A stretch of DNA of 64,000 nt from MR-S7 sp000400995 (GTDB lineage Bacteria > Pseudomonadota > Gammaproteobacteria > Burkholderiales > Burkholderiaceae_C): positions 4,712,001-4,776,000 of the forward strand of contig NZ_CP152342.1 of NCBI RefSeq assembly GCF_045291395.1, read 5' to 3'. The notes beneath the pieces were generated by a model. It saw only the letters and a program-made list of their open reading frames with translations, was not told the DNA's origin and searched no databases. This document shows, piece after piece, positions 39,864 through 50,256 of this stretch; within the stretch, counting starts at the first letter, position 1, and each line of letters begins with the position of its first letter. The position numbers and the translations under genes were made by a program.

Positions 39864-40502
39864 ATGCCCAGACTGGTCGTCTCTATCGACGGAGTCGTCA
39901 TCAAGGAAGCCCCGCTCGTCAAGGAGCACACGGCCGTGGGGCGACGCCCTTATAACGATGTGGTGATCGACAATCTGGCCGTCAGCGGCGAGCATGCGGT
40001 GTTCCATTTGGCGGGCGGTGAAGCCGAGGTCGAGGACCTGAACAGCACCAACGGAACCTACGTCAACGGCAAGGCCGTCAAGCGCCAGGCGCTGCGCAGC
40101 GGCGACACCGTGGAGGTCGGCAAGTACAAGATCCGGTTCCTGAGCGAGGAAGAAGCGCCGGGGTTCGAGAAAACCATGCTTTTCAAGCCGGGCACTCTCG
40201 CTCCGCAGAAACACGTGGCCGCCACGTCGGCCCCGGTCGTCCTCAGCGCTGCCGTGCGCGTCCTCTCCGGCCCCGCTGCCGGGCGCGAGGTGGCCTTGTT
40301 GAAGGTGGTCACCACCATCGGCAAACCCGGCGTGGCGGTGGCCTCCATTACCAAGCGGCATCAGGGCTTTGTGCTGGCCCATGTGGAAGGCGCGGAGTTT
40401 CCGCTGCTCAACGGCAATGCGCTTGGCGGCGAGCCCGTCGTCCTGCAAAGCGGCGACCGTATTGCTCTGGCGGGCACCGAGATGGAGTTTGTCCAGGGCT
40501 AA
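39864..40502 (+). CDS. FHA-domain protein with a second, degenerate FHA-like domain
   Basis: 212 residues. The first FHA domain (about 1-95) has the phosphothreonine-binding residues: GRRPYNDVVIDN, VSGEHAVF and NSTNGTYVNG. The second half (about 125-212) has an FHA-like layout (TTIGKPGVAVASITKRHQGF, LNGNAL, LQSGDRIALAG) but lacks the canonical G-R-x-x-N. The linker GFEKTMLFKPGTL carries Thr residues that the kinase could phosphorylate. Third gene of the kinase-phosphatase-FHA set, 52 bp after the phosphatase. A likely read-out or adaptor protein. Confidence 0.9.
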   Translation: MPRLVVSIDGVVIKEAPLVKEHTAVGRRPYNDVVIDNLAVSGEHAVFHLAGGEAEVEDLNSTNGTYVNGKAVKRQALRSGDTVEVGKYKIRFLSEEEAPGFEKTMLFKPGTLAPQKHVAATSAPVVLSAAVRVLSGPAAGREVALLKVVTTIGKPGVAVASITKRHQGFVLAHVEGAEFPLLNGNALGGEPVVLQSGDRIALAGTEMEFVQG

Positions 40503-40696
40503 CGCATGCGGCCGCAGTTGCTCTAAAAAAGAGAGCATTCGCGCTTGCCAGATAGGAGAAAGCATACAAAATACCTTTGTCTCCTGGTCGGGGGCTCCTC
40601 TTTCCCCGGCCGGCCGCTGCGAGCTTTTGAGCGCCAGGGGCGACACCCTGTTGACCGAAAGGGACATCCCTGGGTGACAAATGTGTCGTTTTGTGA

Positions 40697-41329
<633 letters not shown>

Positions 41330-41347
41330 TACTGTCTAGCCCGATGA

Positions 41348-41380
41348 AGGGATGGCCTGCTTGAAGGCCATCCCTTTTTT
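41348..41380 (+). terminator. Intrinsic terminator of pilA
   Basis: Perfect 10-bp stem (agggatggcc 41348-41357, ggccatccct 41366-41375), 8-base loop and T6. Five bases later the next gene starts, so that gene must rely on read-through or on a promoter inside pilA. Confidence 0.92.
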
Positions 41381-41384
41381 CTGC

Positions 41385-43292
41385 ATGAAAAAACAGTCAA
41401 TCATTGAAGCGGTGGCGGCGGTCATGCTGGTCATCGCAACACTTGCCTACTACCGGGGTTATGTAGGCATACGCCACGATGCCACGCTTTATGTGGCTCA
41501 AATGCTTTATGTGATTGATCCGTCGACATTTTCGAATGACCTCTTTTTTAAATATGGCTCGCAGGCTAATTTCACGCTCTTCCCTCACTTAGCAGCTTTC
41601 GCCAACCGATTTTTCCCAGACGTTGGTGCCCTATGGAGGTTCGGCGGCGCTCTTTCGCTGCTGCTTTACGCTGCGGCCTGCGCATACACCCTTTCTGCCT
41701 GGTTGCAGGATAGCCGCACGATCTGCCTGTTCGCGATATGCCTCGCCATATTTTGGCCTGGGTATTATGGGCATCACCAGGTAATCACGTATGCCGAACC
41801 ATATTTTACGGCGCGCGGTCTCGCCGAGCCGCTCATAATATTCGCGTTGGGCGCGCTTATACGGAAAAAATTCTGGCTTGTTGGCGTTTTAGGCTTGCTG
41901 GCTGCGGCGCTGCACCCGCTGCAGGCGGTTCCTCTCGCGGGCATATTGGTAATATTCACTACTCCTGAGCGGTTGAGGAAATTTTACTTAATCGGCTTAG
42001 TGGCCGGTTTTCTCCTGCTCATTGGAATTCAAGGGGCGGGCTTGCCCTGGCCCGGTCTTGCGACTTATGACGAGTATTGGTGGGATGCCGTCGAGAATTC
42101 GAATGGTTTCGTTCTGTTGCAGCAATGGAGTGTCGCTGATTGGATTCGTTTAGGCCTGGACTTCTGGTTGGTTCGGCTCGCACGCGATCATGCGTCTGCA
42201 CGAGTGCAAAAAGTGCTGGACGCCGTGCTATGGACCGCCGTACTAGGCTTTGTCGTGGCGCTACTATACGCTGACGGACTGCGTCTCGTGCTGGCCACAA
42301 GCACCCAATTCTGGCGTGCTCAATGGATTTTGCATTGGTGCGCTGTGGCAAGTTTCGTTGCCATAGTGAGTGCATGGGCACGGTTCGAAAAATCAAATTT
42401 TCGAACGCCACCTACACGGCTGATTTTTATTGTGGTCGCCTTTTTGTTATCGGCACCCACTCGCCCTGTTGAGACGGCATATGCGGCACTGCTGTGTGCG
42501 CTGCTGTATACCGCTTGGCCGAGCATACAATTTCGCATTGGCACTCGATATGAGGCCATGCTTCGCACGGCAGTGGTCGCCGCCGTGGTGATCATTGTCG
42601 TACGCCATGCTTTTTACATAGGAACCGACGAAAGCATCGCTCTGGCCGGCGATGATGGAAGCATCGCAATTTCCAAAGTGTTTCAGCCCGTCGTCGCTGT
42701 CGGGCTGTTCGCGGCCGCATTGATGGCCTGGGAGCGGCTGGCCCAATTTTGGCGTTTGCCAGTGACGACTGTGGGTACTGTATTGGCCATATTCCTCGTC
42801 TTGCGCTGGGATGGCCGCGCACCGGAAACCCATCTGATCGAATCTATGCCCGCCAATCCCGATATGTTTGGCTGGAAGATCGAACCGGATGCAACCGTCT
42901 ATTGGTCGAATGAAAATTTGGCGCCGTGGCTGCTGCTGCATCGCGCCGTCTATCTCAGTGGATCACAACAGGGTGGATTATTGTTTAACCGCGAAACGGC
43001 GCTGGAGTCATACCGCCGACGCGACGCAATCGCGCCGCTGGAACTGCAGGCGCAATTGTGCATGATTTTCGAGAGCATCCAAAAAGGCGCTCAAATCCGC
43101 TCCAATTGCCTGCCGGATGCGGCACTGGTGGGGGACATGTGCGCCATGGCGGGTTCTGCGCTGCAATACGTCATTTTCCCGGGGAGACTCCATGAATCCG
43201 GCAATGTTCATCCCGTTGGAAGCTACGTTTTTCGCAGCGTGCGGGGTATCGAGAAAACACACTATCTCTACCGTTGCGCAGATTTGGTGTAG
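41385..43292 (+). CDS. Multispanning membrane protein, GT-C-like, possible pilin/surface glycosyltransferase
   Basis: 635 residues from ATG 41385. An ATG at 41352 would lie inside the pilA terminator, so I reject it. About 12 hydrophobic helices and a short extracytoplasmic C-terminal domain (from near WKIEPDATVYWSNENLAPWL) with Cys residues. After the first helix comes RHDATLYVAQMLYV, an acidic loop in the position where GT-C enzymes keep their catalytic Asp. No specific family was recognised. The base composition drops sharply here relative to pilA and earlier genes. Position right after pilA, and before GtrA/GtrB-type genes, suggests that it transfers a lipid-linked sugar to pilin or to a surface glycan. 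It could instead be a polymerase. Confidence 0.65.
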   Translation: MKKQSIIEAVAAVMLVIATLAYYRGYVGIRHDATLYVAQMLYVIDPSTFSNDLFFKYGSQANFTLFPHLAAFANRFFPDVGALWRFGGALSLLLYAAACAYTLSAWLQDSRTICLFAICLAIFWPGYYGHHQVITYAEPYFTARGLAEPLIIFALGALIRKKFWLVGVLGLLAAALHPLQAVPLAGILVIFTTPERLRKFYLIGLVAGFLLLIGIQGAGLPWPGLATYDEYWWDAVENSNGFVLLQQWSVADWIRLGLDFWLVRLARDHASARVQKVLDAVLWTAVLGFVVALLYADGLRLVLATSTQFWRAQWILHWCAVASFVAIVSAWARFEKSNFRTPPTRLIFIVVAFLLSAPTRPVETAYAALLCALLYTAWPSIQFRIGTRYEAMLRTAVVAAVVIIVVRHAFYIGTDESIALAGDDGSIAISKVFQPVVAVGLFAAALMAWERLAQFWRLPVTTVGTVLAIFLVLRWDGRAPETHLIESMPANPDMFGWKIEPDATVYWSNENLAPWLLLHRAVYLSGSQQGGLLFNRETALESYRRRDAIAPLELQAQLCMIFESIQKGAQIRSNCLPDAALVGDMCAMAGSALQYVIFPGRLHESGNVHPVGSYVFRSVRGIEKTHYLYRCADLV

Positions 43293-43706
43293 CCCGATAC
43301 CCATGGTCATTAACCCGCAATTATGTCAATGTACGGGCAGCTAGCATCGCTTCCATTTTGGCTGGCACCGCATTCAGTTGCTGGCTGAACCGTTTTACAT
43401 GGGCGTGGCCCATGAACTCTGCCACGCTCGAAGTTAATTGACCCGTTGGCGAGAAGTAGAGACTCCAAGGGTGTCAGGTCCCAAGCCGGACAATATGGCG
43501 CCGCCGCACGAATGACCTGTGGCCTTTGTAGGGGTGTCGACCATGGAGAGGCTGCCTCTCAAAATTCTATCTCTGCCATCCTGATGAAACAATGGGTGGC
43601 GGTGTTGACAAGCGAAGGGTCCGATATTCTGAGGGGCGCTCGATCGTTCTTTCGACCGCGGAGCTGCTGGTACCCAGGTTTACCTATATAAATGCAAGGG
43701 TTTCAT
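43293..43706. other. 414-bp gap without a recognisable gene
   Basis: No open frame here looks coding. The minus strand at 43331-43443 reads QLTSSVAEFMGHAHVKRFSQ and continues for 18 more codons, which could be the tail of a decayed gene. ttgaca-like and tataaat-like stretches (tacctatataaat at 43681-43693) just before the GtrA gene may be its promoter. This looks like a scar between two acquired segments. Confidence 0.4.
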
Positions 43707-44141
43707 ATGAGACAAGGCCAATCGGGGGAGGCGCCACTGACCAAGAATGCTGGCACGCATGCTGCGCTGACGCTGCAGTTCGTCAAGTATTTTTTGGTGG
43801 CGGTCATTGCCTTGCTGGTCGATACGGGGATGCTCTCGGTTGCGGTAAGGATCCTGGCATTGCCCCTGCCGCTTGCTGTGGGGATCGCCTTTCTGATGGG
43901 TGCATGCGTGAATTACTGGCTCAGCATTAAATGGGTTTTTGATTGGCGCAGGTTCAAAGGGAACGGAAGGCAAGAGTTCATCATTTTTTTGCTCATTGGG
44001 GCTGTTGGGCTGATGCTGACGCAGGCGGTGATGCAGATCGGATTCTTATGGCTAGGCCTCAATCTCGAGTTCGTCAAGTTTTTTGCTGCCGGGTTGACTT
44101 TTGTTTTTAATTTTTCCGTGCGAAAAATGCTTCTTTTCTGA
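43707..44141 (+). CDS. GtrA-family membrane protein (polyprenyl-phosphate sugar flippase type), copy 1
   Basis: 144 residues with four helices: FVKYFLVAVIALLVDTGMLS, LAVGIAFLMGACVNYWLSIK, a third near FIIFLLIGAVGLMLTQAV and VKFFAAGLTFVFNFSVRKML. The F-V-K-Y/F start and N-F-x-x-R-K-x-x-L-F end are typical of GtrA/DPMS-flippase proteins, which move undecaprenyl-phosphate sugars across the membrane. ATG 43707 has aaggg upstream; ATG 43692 has no such site. Confidence 0.88.
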   Translation: MRQGQSGEAPLTKNAGTHAALTLQFVKYFLVAVIALLVDTGMLSVAVRILALPLPLAVGIAFLMGACVNYWLSIKWVFDWRRFKGNGRQEFIIFLLIGAVGLMLTQAVMQIGFLWLGLNLEFVKFFAAGLTFVFNFSVRKMLLF

Positions 44142-44208
44142 GCGTGCTGGGTGCCGCTCAGGGTTTCGTGGAAATTTTTTATTCGATTGATAATATCAAG
44201 CATCAAAA

Positions 44209-45803
44209 ATGTCAGATCAAAAGAAACCGATTGTTGTCATTGTGGGTGCAGGCCCCGCAGGCCTGACGGCTGCTTTGGAGCTGGCACGTGACGGCCGTAT
44301 GAAACCATTGGTCATTGAGGCGTCAGAAAGTGTGGGGGGGATTTCTCGTACCATCGTCTATAAGGGTAACCGAATGGATATTGGGGGGCATCGTTTTTTT
44401 TCTAAAAGCGATTGGGTAATGAATTGGTGGCAGGAAATTCTTCCGGTTCAGTCGAATTCTCCAGATGTAAAGATCTCCTACCAGGGAAAGAGCCGGATGG
44501 TCAGGCCCGATGACGGCGGGCAGGAGAAGGCCGAAGGCAAGGTCATGCTGGTGCGAGATCGGCTGTCCCGCATTTATTTCTTGAGAAAATATTTTGATTA
44601 CCCTATCAAGCTGAATTTGACGACCATGGCCAATCTTGGGCCGGTGCGCTTGGTGCGCATTGGTTTGAGTTATCTGTGGTCAATGGTTTTTCCGCGCAAG
44701 AAAGAAAAGACCCTGGAGGACTTCTTTATTAATCGCTTCGGGGGGAGTTGTACCGTACTTTTTTCAAAGACTATACGGAAAAAGTATGGGGAACCGCATG
44801 CCATCAAATCAGCGCTGAATGGGGCGCGCAGCGCATCAAGGGGCTTTCAATCACCGAGGCAGTACGGCACGCTTGGCGTACCGTGTGGAAGAAAGATGCC
44901 GCGGCCACGAAAACCAGCCTGATCGAGCGTTTTCTTTATCCCCGCCTTGGCCCTGGCCAATTGTGGGAGGCGGTCGCGGTGCAAATGCAGGCCAGGGGGG
45001 GCGAACTGTGCTTCGGGGTTCGTGTATCGGGGCTGCGCCATGAAAACGGGCGTGTCTGCACACTCATCACCGAAAACGCCGATGGCGAAAAAAATGAGAT
45101 CACGGCAGATTATGTTATTTCCACTATGCCGATCAAGGACCTGGTGGCGGGCATGCAGCCGCCCGCGCCGATGTCGGTCGCCGCCATTGCATCGGAACTG
45201 CCTTATCGCGATTTCATTACCGTCGGCCTGCTGCTGCGGCGCATGCGTGCCAATGCCCAGGCTCGTACCGCGTCTTCGTCCAATATGCCTGCCGACAACT
45301 GGATTTATATTCAGGAGCGCGATGTGCGCATCGGCCGTCTTCAGGTCTTCAACAACTGGAGCCCTGATTTGGTTGATGACAAGAGCAAGGTGTGGCTCGG
45401 CCTTGAGTACTTCTGTCAGGAAGGCGATCAGTTATGGAGCATGAGTGATGCGGAGATGATTGCTTTTGCCTCGGAAGAGCTTGAAAAAATAGACATGATT
45501 GACAAGGCGGATGTTCTCGATGCCACCGTGGTCAGGGTTCCGAAGACGTATCCGGCATATTTCGGGGCCTATAAGGATTTCCCAAGGGTGAGGGAGTGGC
45601 TGGATGGATTTGACAACCTTTTCTTGGTGGGGCGCAATGGTATGCACCGCTACAACAACCAAGACCATTCGATGCTGACTGCCAAGCTTGCCGTCGAGTC
45701 CATTCTTTCCGGCAAGACCGACAAGAGTGCCATATGGGAAATCAACGTTGATGATGAATACCATGAGGAGCGCTCTGGCAACCCGCGGGAAAATATGGCC
45801 TGA
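44209..45803 (+). CDS. FAD-dependent UDP-galactopyranose-mutase-like/amine-oxidase-like protein, apparent frameshift
   Basis: About 530 residues. Rossmann FAD-binding motif [20 protein letters not shown], then [13 protein letters not shown] and the GHRFF motif ([12 protein letters not shown]) typical of the UDP-galactopyranose mutase/protoporphyrinogen-oxidase fold. C-terminal FAD contact [20 protein letters not shown]. The frame breaks at G6 (44740-44745). With seven G the protein continues [20 protein letters not shown], which is a conserved family segment. It could rearrange or oxidise a sugar nucleotide or lipid-linked sugar for the GtrA/GtrB genes around it. The true reaction is unknown. 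Confidence 0.8.
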
Positions 45804-45805
45804 TC

Positions 45806-47303
45806 GTGCCTGATTGTCAAGAAAATAGCAGAAATATCATTCGGGGTCATGGCCTGGAATGGATTGACCGTATCACCATCGGCTATCTTGCGTTTCCGAT
45901 TTTTTTGTTCTTCCTTTGGCTTGAGCCGCTCTATGCGGTGGGTGCATTTTTGCTCATGGTGTATGGGGTTTTTTATACCCTGCAAGGCCCCGCAACGGGT
46001 CTTGGTATTTCAAGAAGATGGCTCATGGGTTTGGGCCTCTTTGCTTGTGTATGGGTCGCGCTGTCAGGTATAGGCCACTTTGTATACGCCAATACAGATT
46101 GGATCATACGTGATGCCGTTCTGCATGATCTATCGGTTCTGGCGTGGCCGCCCACCTATGCAGACAGTGCCGGCATTTTCATTCTTCGGGCACCCGTGGC
46201 CTATTTTCTGCCTGCCGCTGCTGTCGGTTATGCGTTCGGAACCAGCGCGGCAGACATGGCGCTTTACCTCTGGACCGCGTTGGGATGGCTGCTTGTGCTG
46301 GTGTCCGCATGCAAATTATTCGATACGCCGCGGCAGTACGTCCTCTGTGCGCTCATTCTCACTTTTTTTGGCGGAATGGATGTTCTGGGCTATCTCTGGA
46401 GGTATGGAGAGCCGACGTTGGGTGAGCATATAGAGGGGTGGGGGAGAGGCATCCAGTATTCGTCGAACACCACACTTCTTTTCTGGGTGCCAAACCATGC
46501 CTTGCCATCCTGGCTGGTCACTGCCTTTATCATCAGACATTGGCGCCATACAACGTTAGCGCGCACGGCGCCGCTGCTGCTGACCGTCGTTCCTCTGTGG
46601 TCGCCACTTGCCGCGATTGGCTTGCTGCCTTTTTTCCTGTTGGGACTGGCATGGCGCAGGGATTCCCGTCTGCTGTTTTCACTGCGCACCTGTCTTCCGT
46701 TCGCCCCCCTTGCATTGGTGATGGCCCAGTATTTGGGTATGGATGCATCCTCCGTTCCGCATGGCTGGCAAATGGAGGTGTTTCCCTTCATGTTTTTTGA
46801 TGTTTTCGCTTTGTGGTATGCGCTGTTTTGCATGCTCGAATTTGGTTTCTTGGTGCTCCTTCTGCTGGGTATCTTGCGCATCAGTTGGCCTCTGGGCATT
46901 GCTGTGTGTGTGCTGTTTTTTCTGCCTTTTTTATCATTACGGCCCTAATAATGATCTGGCCATGCGTTCATCTATTCCGTCGCTGATGGTGTTGTCTCTG
47001 GCGTCCGTGAAGGCACTTCTGCAGTCGTCGCATGCGTTCATGCGCGCGGCATTGGCGTGCGTGCTTATCATTGGCGCACTGGGTGCTTTGCAGGAGCCTG
47101 CACGTGCGCTGCTGGAGCCCCGCTGGCAAGCCAGAAACCAATACCTGCCAGAAGCGATCCGGGCGGAAAATCCACGCGCCAAAAATATTTTCGCCCCACA
47201 TTATTTTGCCCGTGTCAGTTCCCATGGCGTTCAGGCCCTGTTGCGGAAATCAACGCCTATGAATGCATCCAGATTGGCGGAGCGCAAAGGGCTGGCATTC
47301 TGA
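45806..47303 (+). CDS. Multispanning membrane protein, second GT-C-like protein, apparent frameshift
   Basis: About 498 residues. Ten or more helices. A central loop (ANTDWIIRDAVLHDLSVLAW) carries acidic residues after the first helices, and SSNTTLLFWVPNHALPSWL is a notable conserved-looking stretch. The frame stops early at 46948, but removing one T from the T6 run 46927-46932 joins it to LPFYHYGPNNDLAMRSSIPS and on to MNASRLAERKGLAF. Starts with GTG two bases after the flavoprotein stop, so translation is coupled. Function is probably sugar transfer from a lipid carrier on the outer face of the membrane, inferred from size, topology and neighbours. Confidence 0.65.
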
Positions 47304-47337
47304 GGTGCAAAAAGTGGGATGGGTACCAAGGAAAAAC

Positions 47338-47727
47338 ATGCGACTGCCTCCCGGAATACAGGCGGACCGTGCCAGGCTCTTCAAGTTCCTGCTGGTCGGT
47401 GCGGTGAACACGGCCTTTGGCTACAGTGTGTTCTTGATCGCATTGTGGTCGGGAATGCACTATGCCCTGGCGGCTGGCTTGGCGACGGTGCTTGGTATTT
47501 TTTTCAACTTCATAGCCACCGGGTGCATAGTTTTTGGAGGCAGGGAGCTTCGTCGGCTTCCTAGGTTTGTTATGGTTTACGCACTCGTATACGCGGTCAA
47601 TATTCTCGGGTTGAAAATATTTCTTTTTTTCGGTGTTCACGCATGGGTGGGCGGTTTGTTTTTGATTCTTCCCTGCGCTGTTCTGTCCTACATATTGAAC
47701 AGGAATTATGTCTTTCGACAAGCCTAA
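47338..47727 (+). CDS. GtrA-family membrane protein, copy 2
   Basis: 129 residues, four helices: RLFKFLLVGAVNTAFGYSVF, LAAGLATVLGIFFNFIATGC, a third near VYALVYAVNILGLKIFLFFG, ending in YILNRNYVF. This is a classic GtrA pattern with N-R-x-x-V-F at the end. aagga precedes ATG 47338. Overlaps the GtrB-type gene by 20 bp, so these two form the pair normally needed to make and flip one Und-P-sugar. Confidence 0.92.
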   Translation: MRLPPGIQADRARLFKFLLVGAVNTAFGYSVFLIALWSGMHYALAAGLATVLGIFFNFIATGCIVFGGRELRRLPRFVMVYALVYAVNILGLKIFLFFGVHAWVGGLFLILPCAVLSYILNRNYVFRQA

Positions 47728-48697
47728 AGTGATCAGCATTGTCACACCCTTGTTCAACGAGGAGGATAATGTAGAGGAACTGTGCCACCGTGTCCGGACG
47801 CTGATGCAGGTGCTTCCCTACGATTATGAGCATATTTGCATAGACAACTGCTCACAAGACCGCACGCCGGCACTGCTGCGCGCTCTGGCCGCCAACGACC
47901 CGCGACTCAAGGTTATATTCAATGCCCGTAATTTCGGTCATATCCGCTCACCGTATCACGCCTTGCTGCAGGCCAGCGGGGATTGTGCGGTCGTTATCGC
48001 AGGCGACTTGCAAGATCCACCGGAGCTGATAGTCGATTTCATAAAAAAATGGGAAGAGGGCTTCAAGATAGTGATGGCCGTCAAGCCGACGAGTGATGAG
48101 CCGGCGTTGATGATGCTGGTGCGCAAAGTTTATTATAATTTCATCAACAAGATTTCCGAGATTCCACTTGTCAAGAATGCGACGGGTGCTGGCTTGTATG
48201 ATCGCAGGGTACTCAATGTGCTGCGTCGTATCAACGACCCTTATCCTTATGCACGGGGCCTCGTATGTGAAATTGGCTACCCGATTGCCACCGTCTCCTT
48301 CGCACAGCCACGACGTGCACGAGGCGTGAGCAGTCAGGGTTTCTATAGCTTATATGATCTTGCAATGCTGGGTGTTACTAAGCATTCTCGCATACCACTG
48401 CGTATGATGACAATGCTTGGTTTTTTTCTCTCTTGCATTAGTTTTTTGGTGGCAATTGGTTATTTTTTTGCAAAACTGCTGTTTTGGGATAGCTTTACCT
48501 TCGGTATGGCCCCTGTTCTGATCGGAATTTTTTTCCTCGGTGCCATTCAGTTGTTCTTCATGGGCCTGCTCGGAGAATACATTGGTGCGATTCAAATACA
48601 GGTTCGCAATATGCCGCTGGTGGTGGAGGCGGAGCGGATTAATTTTGCTTCCCCATCGGTTGAGCGGCAGTCTGCGGATGCTTTTGGAAACCCCTAA
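47708..48697 (+). CDS. GtrB/DPM1-type glycosyltransferase family 2 (polyprenyl-phosphate sugar synthase)
   Basis: 329 residues. GT2 domain: SIVTPLFNEEDNVEELCHRV, ICIDNCSQDRTPALLRAL, NFGHIRSPYHALLQASGD, and the metal-binding AGDLQDPPELIVDF. Two C-terminal helices near 230-300 (MTMLGFFLSCISFLVAIGYF). This architecture makes undecaprenyl-phosphate glucose or a related sugar on the cytoplasmic face. The stop codon at 48695-48697 abuts the insertion sequence. Confidence 0.93.
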   Translation: MSFDKPKVISIVTPLFNEEDNVEELCHRVRTLMQVLPYDYEHICIDNCSQDRTPALLRALAANDPRLKVIFNARNFGHIRSPYHALLQASGDCAVVIAGDLQDPPELIVDFIKKWEEGFKIVMAVKPTSDEPALMMLVRKVYYNFINKISEIPLVKNATGAGLYDRRVLNVLRRINDPYPYARGLVCEIGYPIATVSFAQPRRARGVSSQGFYSLYDLAMLGVTKHSRIPLRMMTMLGFFLSCISFLVAIGYFFAKLLFWDSFTFGMAPVLIGIFFLGAIQLFFMGLLGEYIGAIQIQVRNMPLVVEAERINFASPSVERQSADAFGNP

Positions 48698-48699
48698 AA

Positions 48700-50205
48700 G
48701 GTCCGCCTTGGAACAACTCGCAAGCTGTTGATCCGATGCGTAGTTCTGCGGGTTGATGGGCGAAGGATTTGCAAGGTATGGTTTTGCCAGTACCTGTTTT
48801 CTTGCAAATTGTTCCGGGGAGTCCGATGGGTCCGAAGCCTTCGCAGCCACAGACAGCCGAACTGTTCCGTCGCCGGCTGGACGAGCAGATCAATATGAAG
48901 CCCCCGCTGGTGCGCCTGGCCGGGTTGATCGACTGGGACGAGATCGAGCGCACGTTCGCGGTCTCATTCACTTCGGGCCGTGGCCGGCCCGCCTTGCCAC
49001 CGCGCCTGGTGGCCGGGCTGCTGTACCTGCAGCACACCTTCGATGCCTCCGACGAAGCCGTGGTGAACACCTGGGTGGAGAACCCGTACTGGCAGTTCTT
49101 CTGCGGCGAGACCTATCTGCAGACCGAACTGCCTATCGACCCGTCCAGCCTGACGCGCTGGAGAAAGCGCGTTGGAGAGGAAGGCGTGGAGACGCTGCTG
49201 GCGGCCAGCATCGATGCCGCCCGGCGTGGTGGTGTTGTCAAGCTCTCCAGCGTGCAGCAAGTCATCGTGGACACCACCGTCATGCCCAAGGCCATTGCCC
49301 ATCCCACTGACAGCCGGCTGCTGGACAAGAGTCGCCAGCATCTGGTGAAGGTGGCTGAGGAACACGGCCTGCGGTTGCGCCAGAACTACAACCACGTGGC
49401 GCCACGCCTGGCTGCGCAGATCGGGCGGTATGCGCACGCCAAGCAGTTCAAGCGGATGCACAAGGCTGTGCGCACGCTGCGCACTCGTGTCGGCCGCGTG
49501 CATCGTGAAGTCGCCCGTCAAGTGCATGGACTACCCGAAGCGGCCAAGGCCCGGGTCCATGACCTGCTGCAGCGCACCGGCCGCATCCTGACCCAAAGGA
49601 CGAAGGATAAGCACAAGCTGTACGCCCTGCATGCGCCCGAGGTGGAATGCTTCTCCAAAAGCAAGGCCAGGACACCGTACGAGTTCGGCGTGAAGGTCAG
49701 CACCGCCACCACGTTGAAGGAAGGTCTGGTGGTGGACATGCGATCCATGCCCGGCAACCCCTACGACGGCCACACTCTGGCCGAGACGCTGGAGCAAGTG
49801 GGCATCCTCACCGGCACAGACAGGCTGCCGGCCACGGCCATCGTGGACAAGGGCTATCGGGGCGTGGAGATCGAAGGCGTGCGCATCCTGCGCTCGGGTC
49901 AGAAGCGAGGCATCACGAGGACGCTCAAAGCGATGATCAAACGAAGAAGCGCCATCGAACCAGCGATTGGGCACATGAAGATGGACGGACGGCTGGGGCG
50001 CAACCCGCTCAAGGGGGCGCTGGGCGATGCGCTGCACGCGGTGATGTGCGGCGCCGGGCACAACCTGCGCTTGATCCTGGCCGCACTGCGGCTTCTATGC
50101 GCCCGCTTCGGATTGTCGATGCAGGCGGTCATCGCAGCACTGCTCTTCGCGCCCGGTCGCCGCGAGCCCGCCTGCGGCTGAGAACGGAATTGTTCAGGGC
50201 GGACT
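48700..50205 (+). mobile_element. IS5-family insertion sequence
   Basis: About 1.5 kb with one transposase gene. Imperfect terminal inverted repeats: left end ggtccgccttggaacaa at 48700-48716, right end (minus sense) agtccgccctgaacaa at 50190-50205. I find no clear target duplication in the flanks. The left flank is the stop codon of the GtrB gene; the right flank is the start of a truncated nucleotidyltransferase gene. Confidence 0.8.
48826..50181 (+). CDS. IS5-family transposase
   Basis: 451 residues from ATG 48826 (ggggag upstream). N-terminal DUF772-type domain (VRLAGLIDWDEIERTFAVSF; RPALPPRLVAGLLYLQHTFD; NPYWQFFCGETYLQTELPID). The DDE domain has Asp in VDTTVMPKAI, Asp in IVDKGYRGVEI and the Y-R-E-type end RRSAIEPAIGHMKMDGRLGR. 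Intact, so the element may be active. Confidence 0.93.
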   Translation: MGPKPSQPQTAELFRRRLDEQINMKPPLVRLAGLIDWDEIERTFAVSFTSGRGRPALPPRLVAGLLYLQHTFDASDEAVVNTWVENPYWQFFCGETYLQTELPIDPSSLTRWRKRVGEEGVETLLAASIDAARRGGVVKLSSVQQVIVDTTVMPKAIAHPTDSRLLDKSRQHLVKVAEEHGLRLRQNYNHVAPRLAAQIGRYAHAKQFKRMHKAVRTLRTRVGRVHREVARQVHGLPEAAKARVHDLLQRTGRILTQRTKDKHKLYALHAPEVECFSKSKARTPYEFGVKVSTATTLKEGLVVDMRSMPGNPYDGHTLAETLEQVGILTGTDRLPATAIVDKGYRGVEIEGVRILRSGQKRGITRTLKAMIKRRSAIEPAIGHMKMDGRLGRNPLKGALGDALHAVMCGAGHNLRLILAALRLLCARFGLSMQAVIAALLFAPGRREPACG

Positions 50206-50256
50206 GGTTATGGCCGATACGGCGCGGATGATGTGTTCCAGTTCAGCGCGCCGCAT
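50206..50256 (-). pseudogene. 5' remnant of a nucleotidyltransferase-type gene cut by the IS
   Basis: Only the first 17 codons remain (MRRAELEHIIRAVSAIT). After that the frame enters the IS end and stops. The sequence resembles the start of AbiEii/DUF6036-type nucleotidyltransferases, judged from memory. Its ATG overlaps the 3' end of the next gene upstream (50243-50570) by 14 bp, as in a two-gene operon. The rest of the gene is not on the other side of the IS. Confidence 0.5.

Noticed and set aside
43331..43443. Possible remnant coding segment on the minus strand (QLTSSVAEFMGHAH...)
   Set aside because: Too short, no start or partner segments, and no family recognised; kept only as a note in the gap description.
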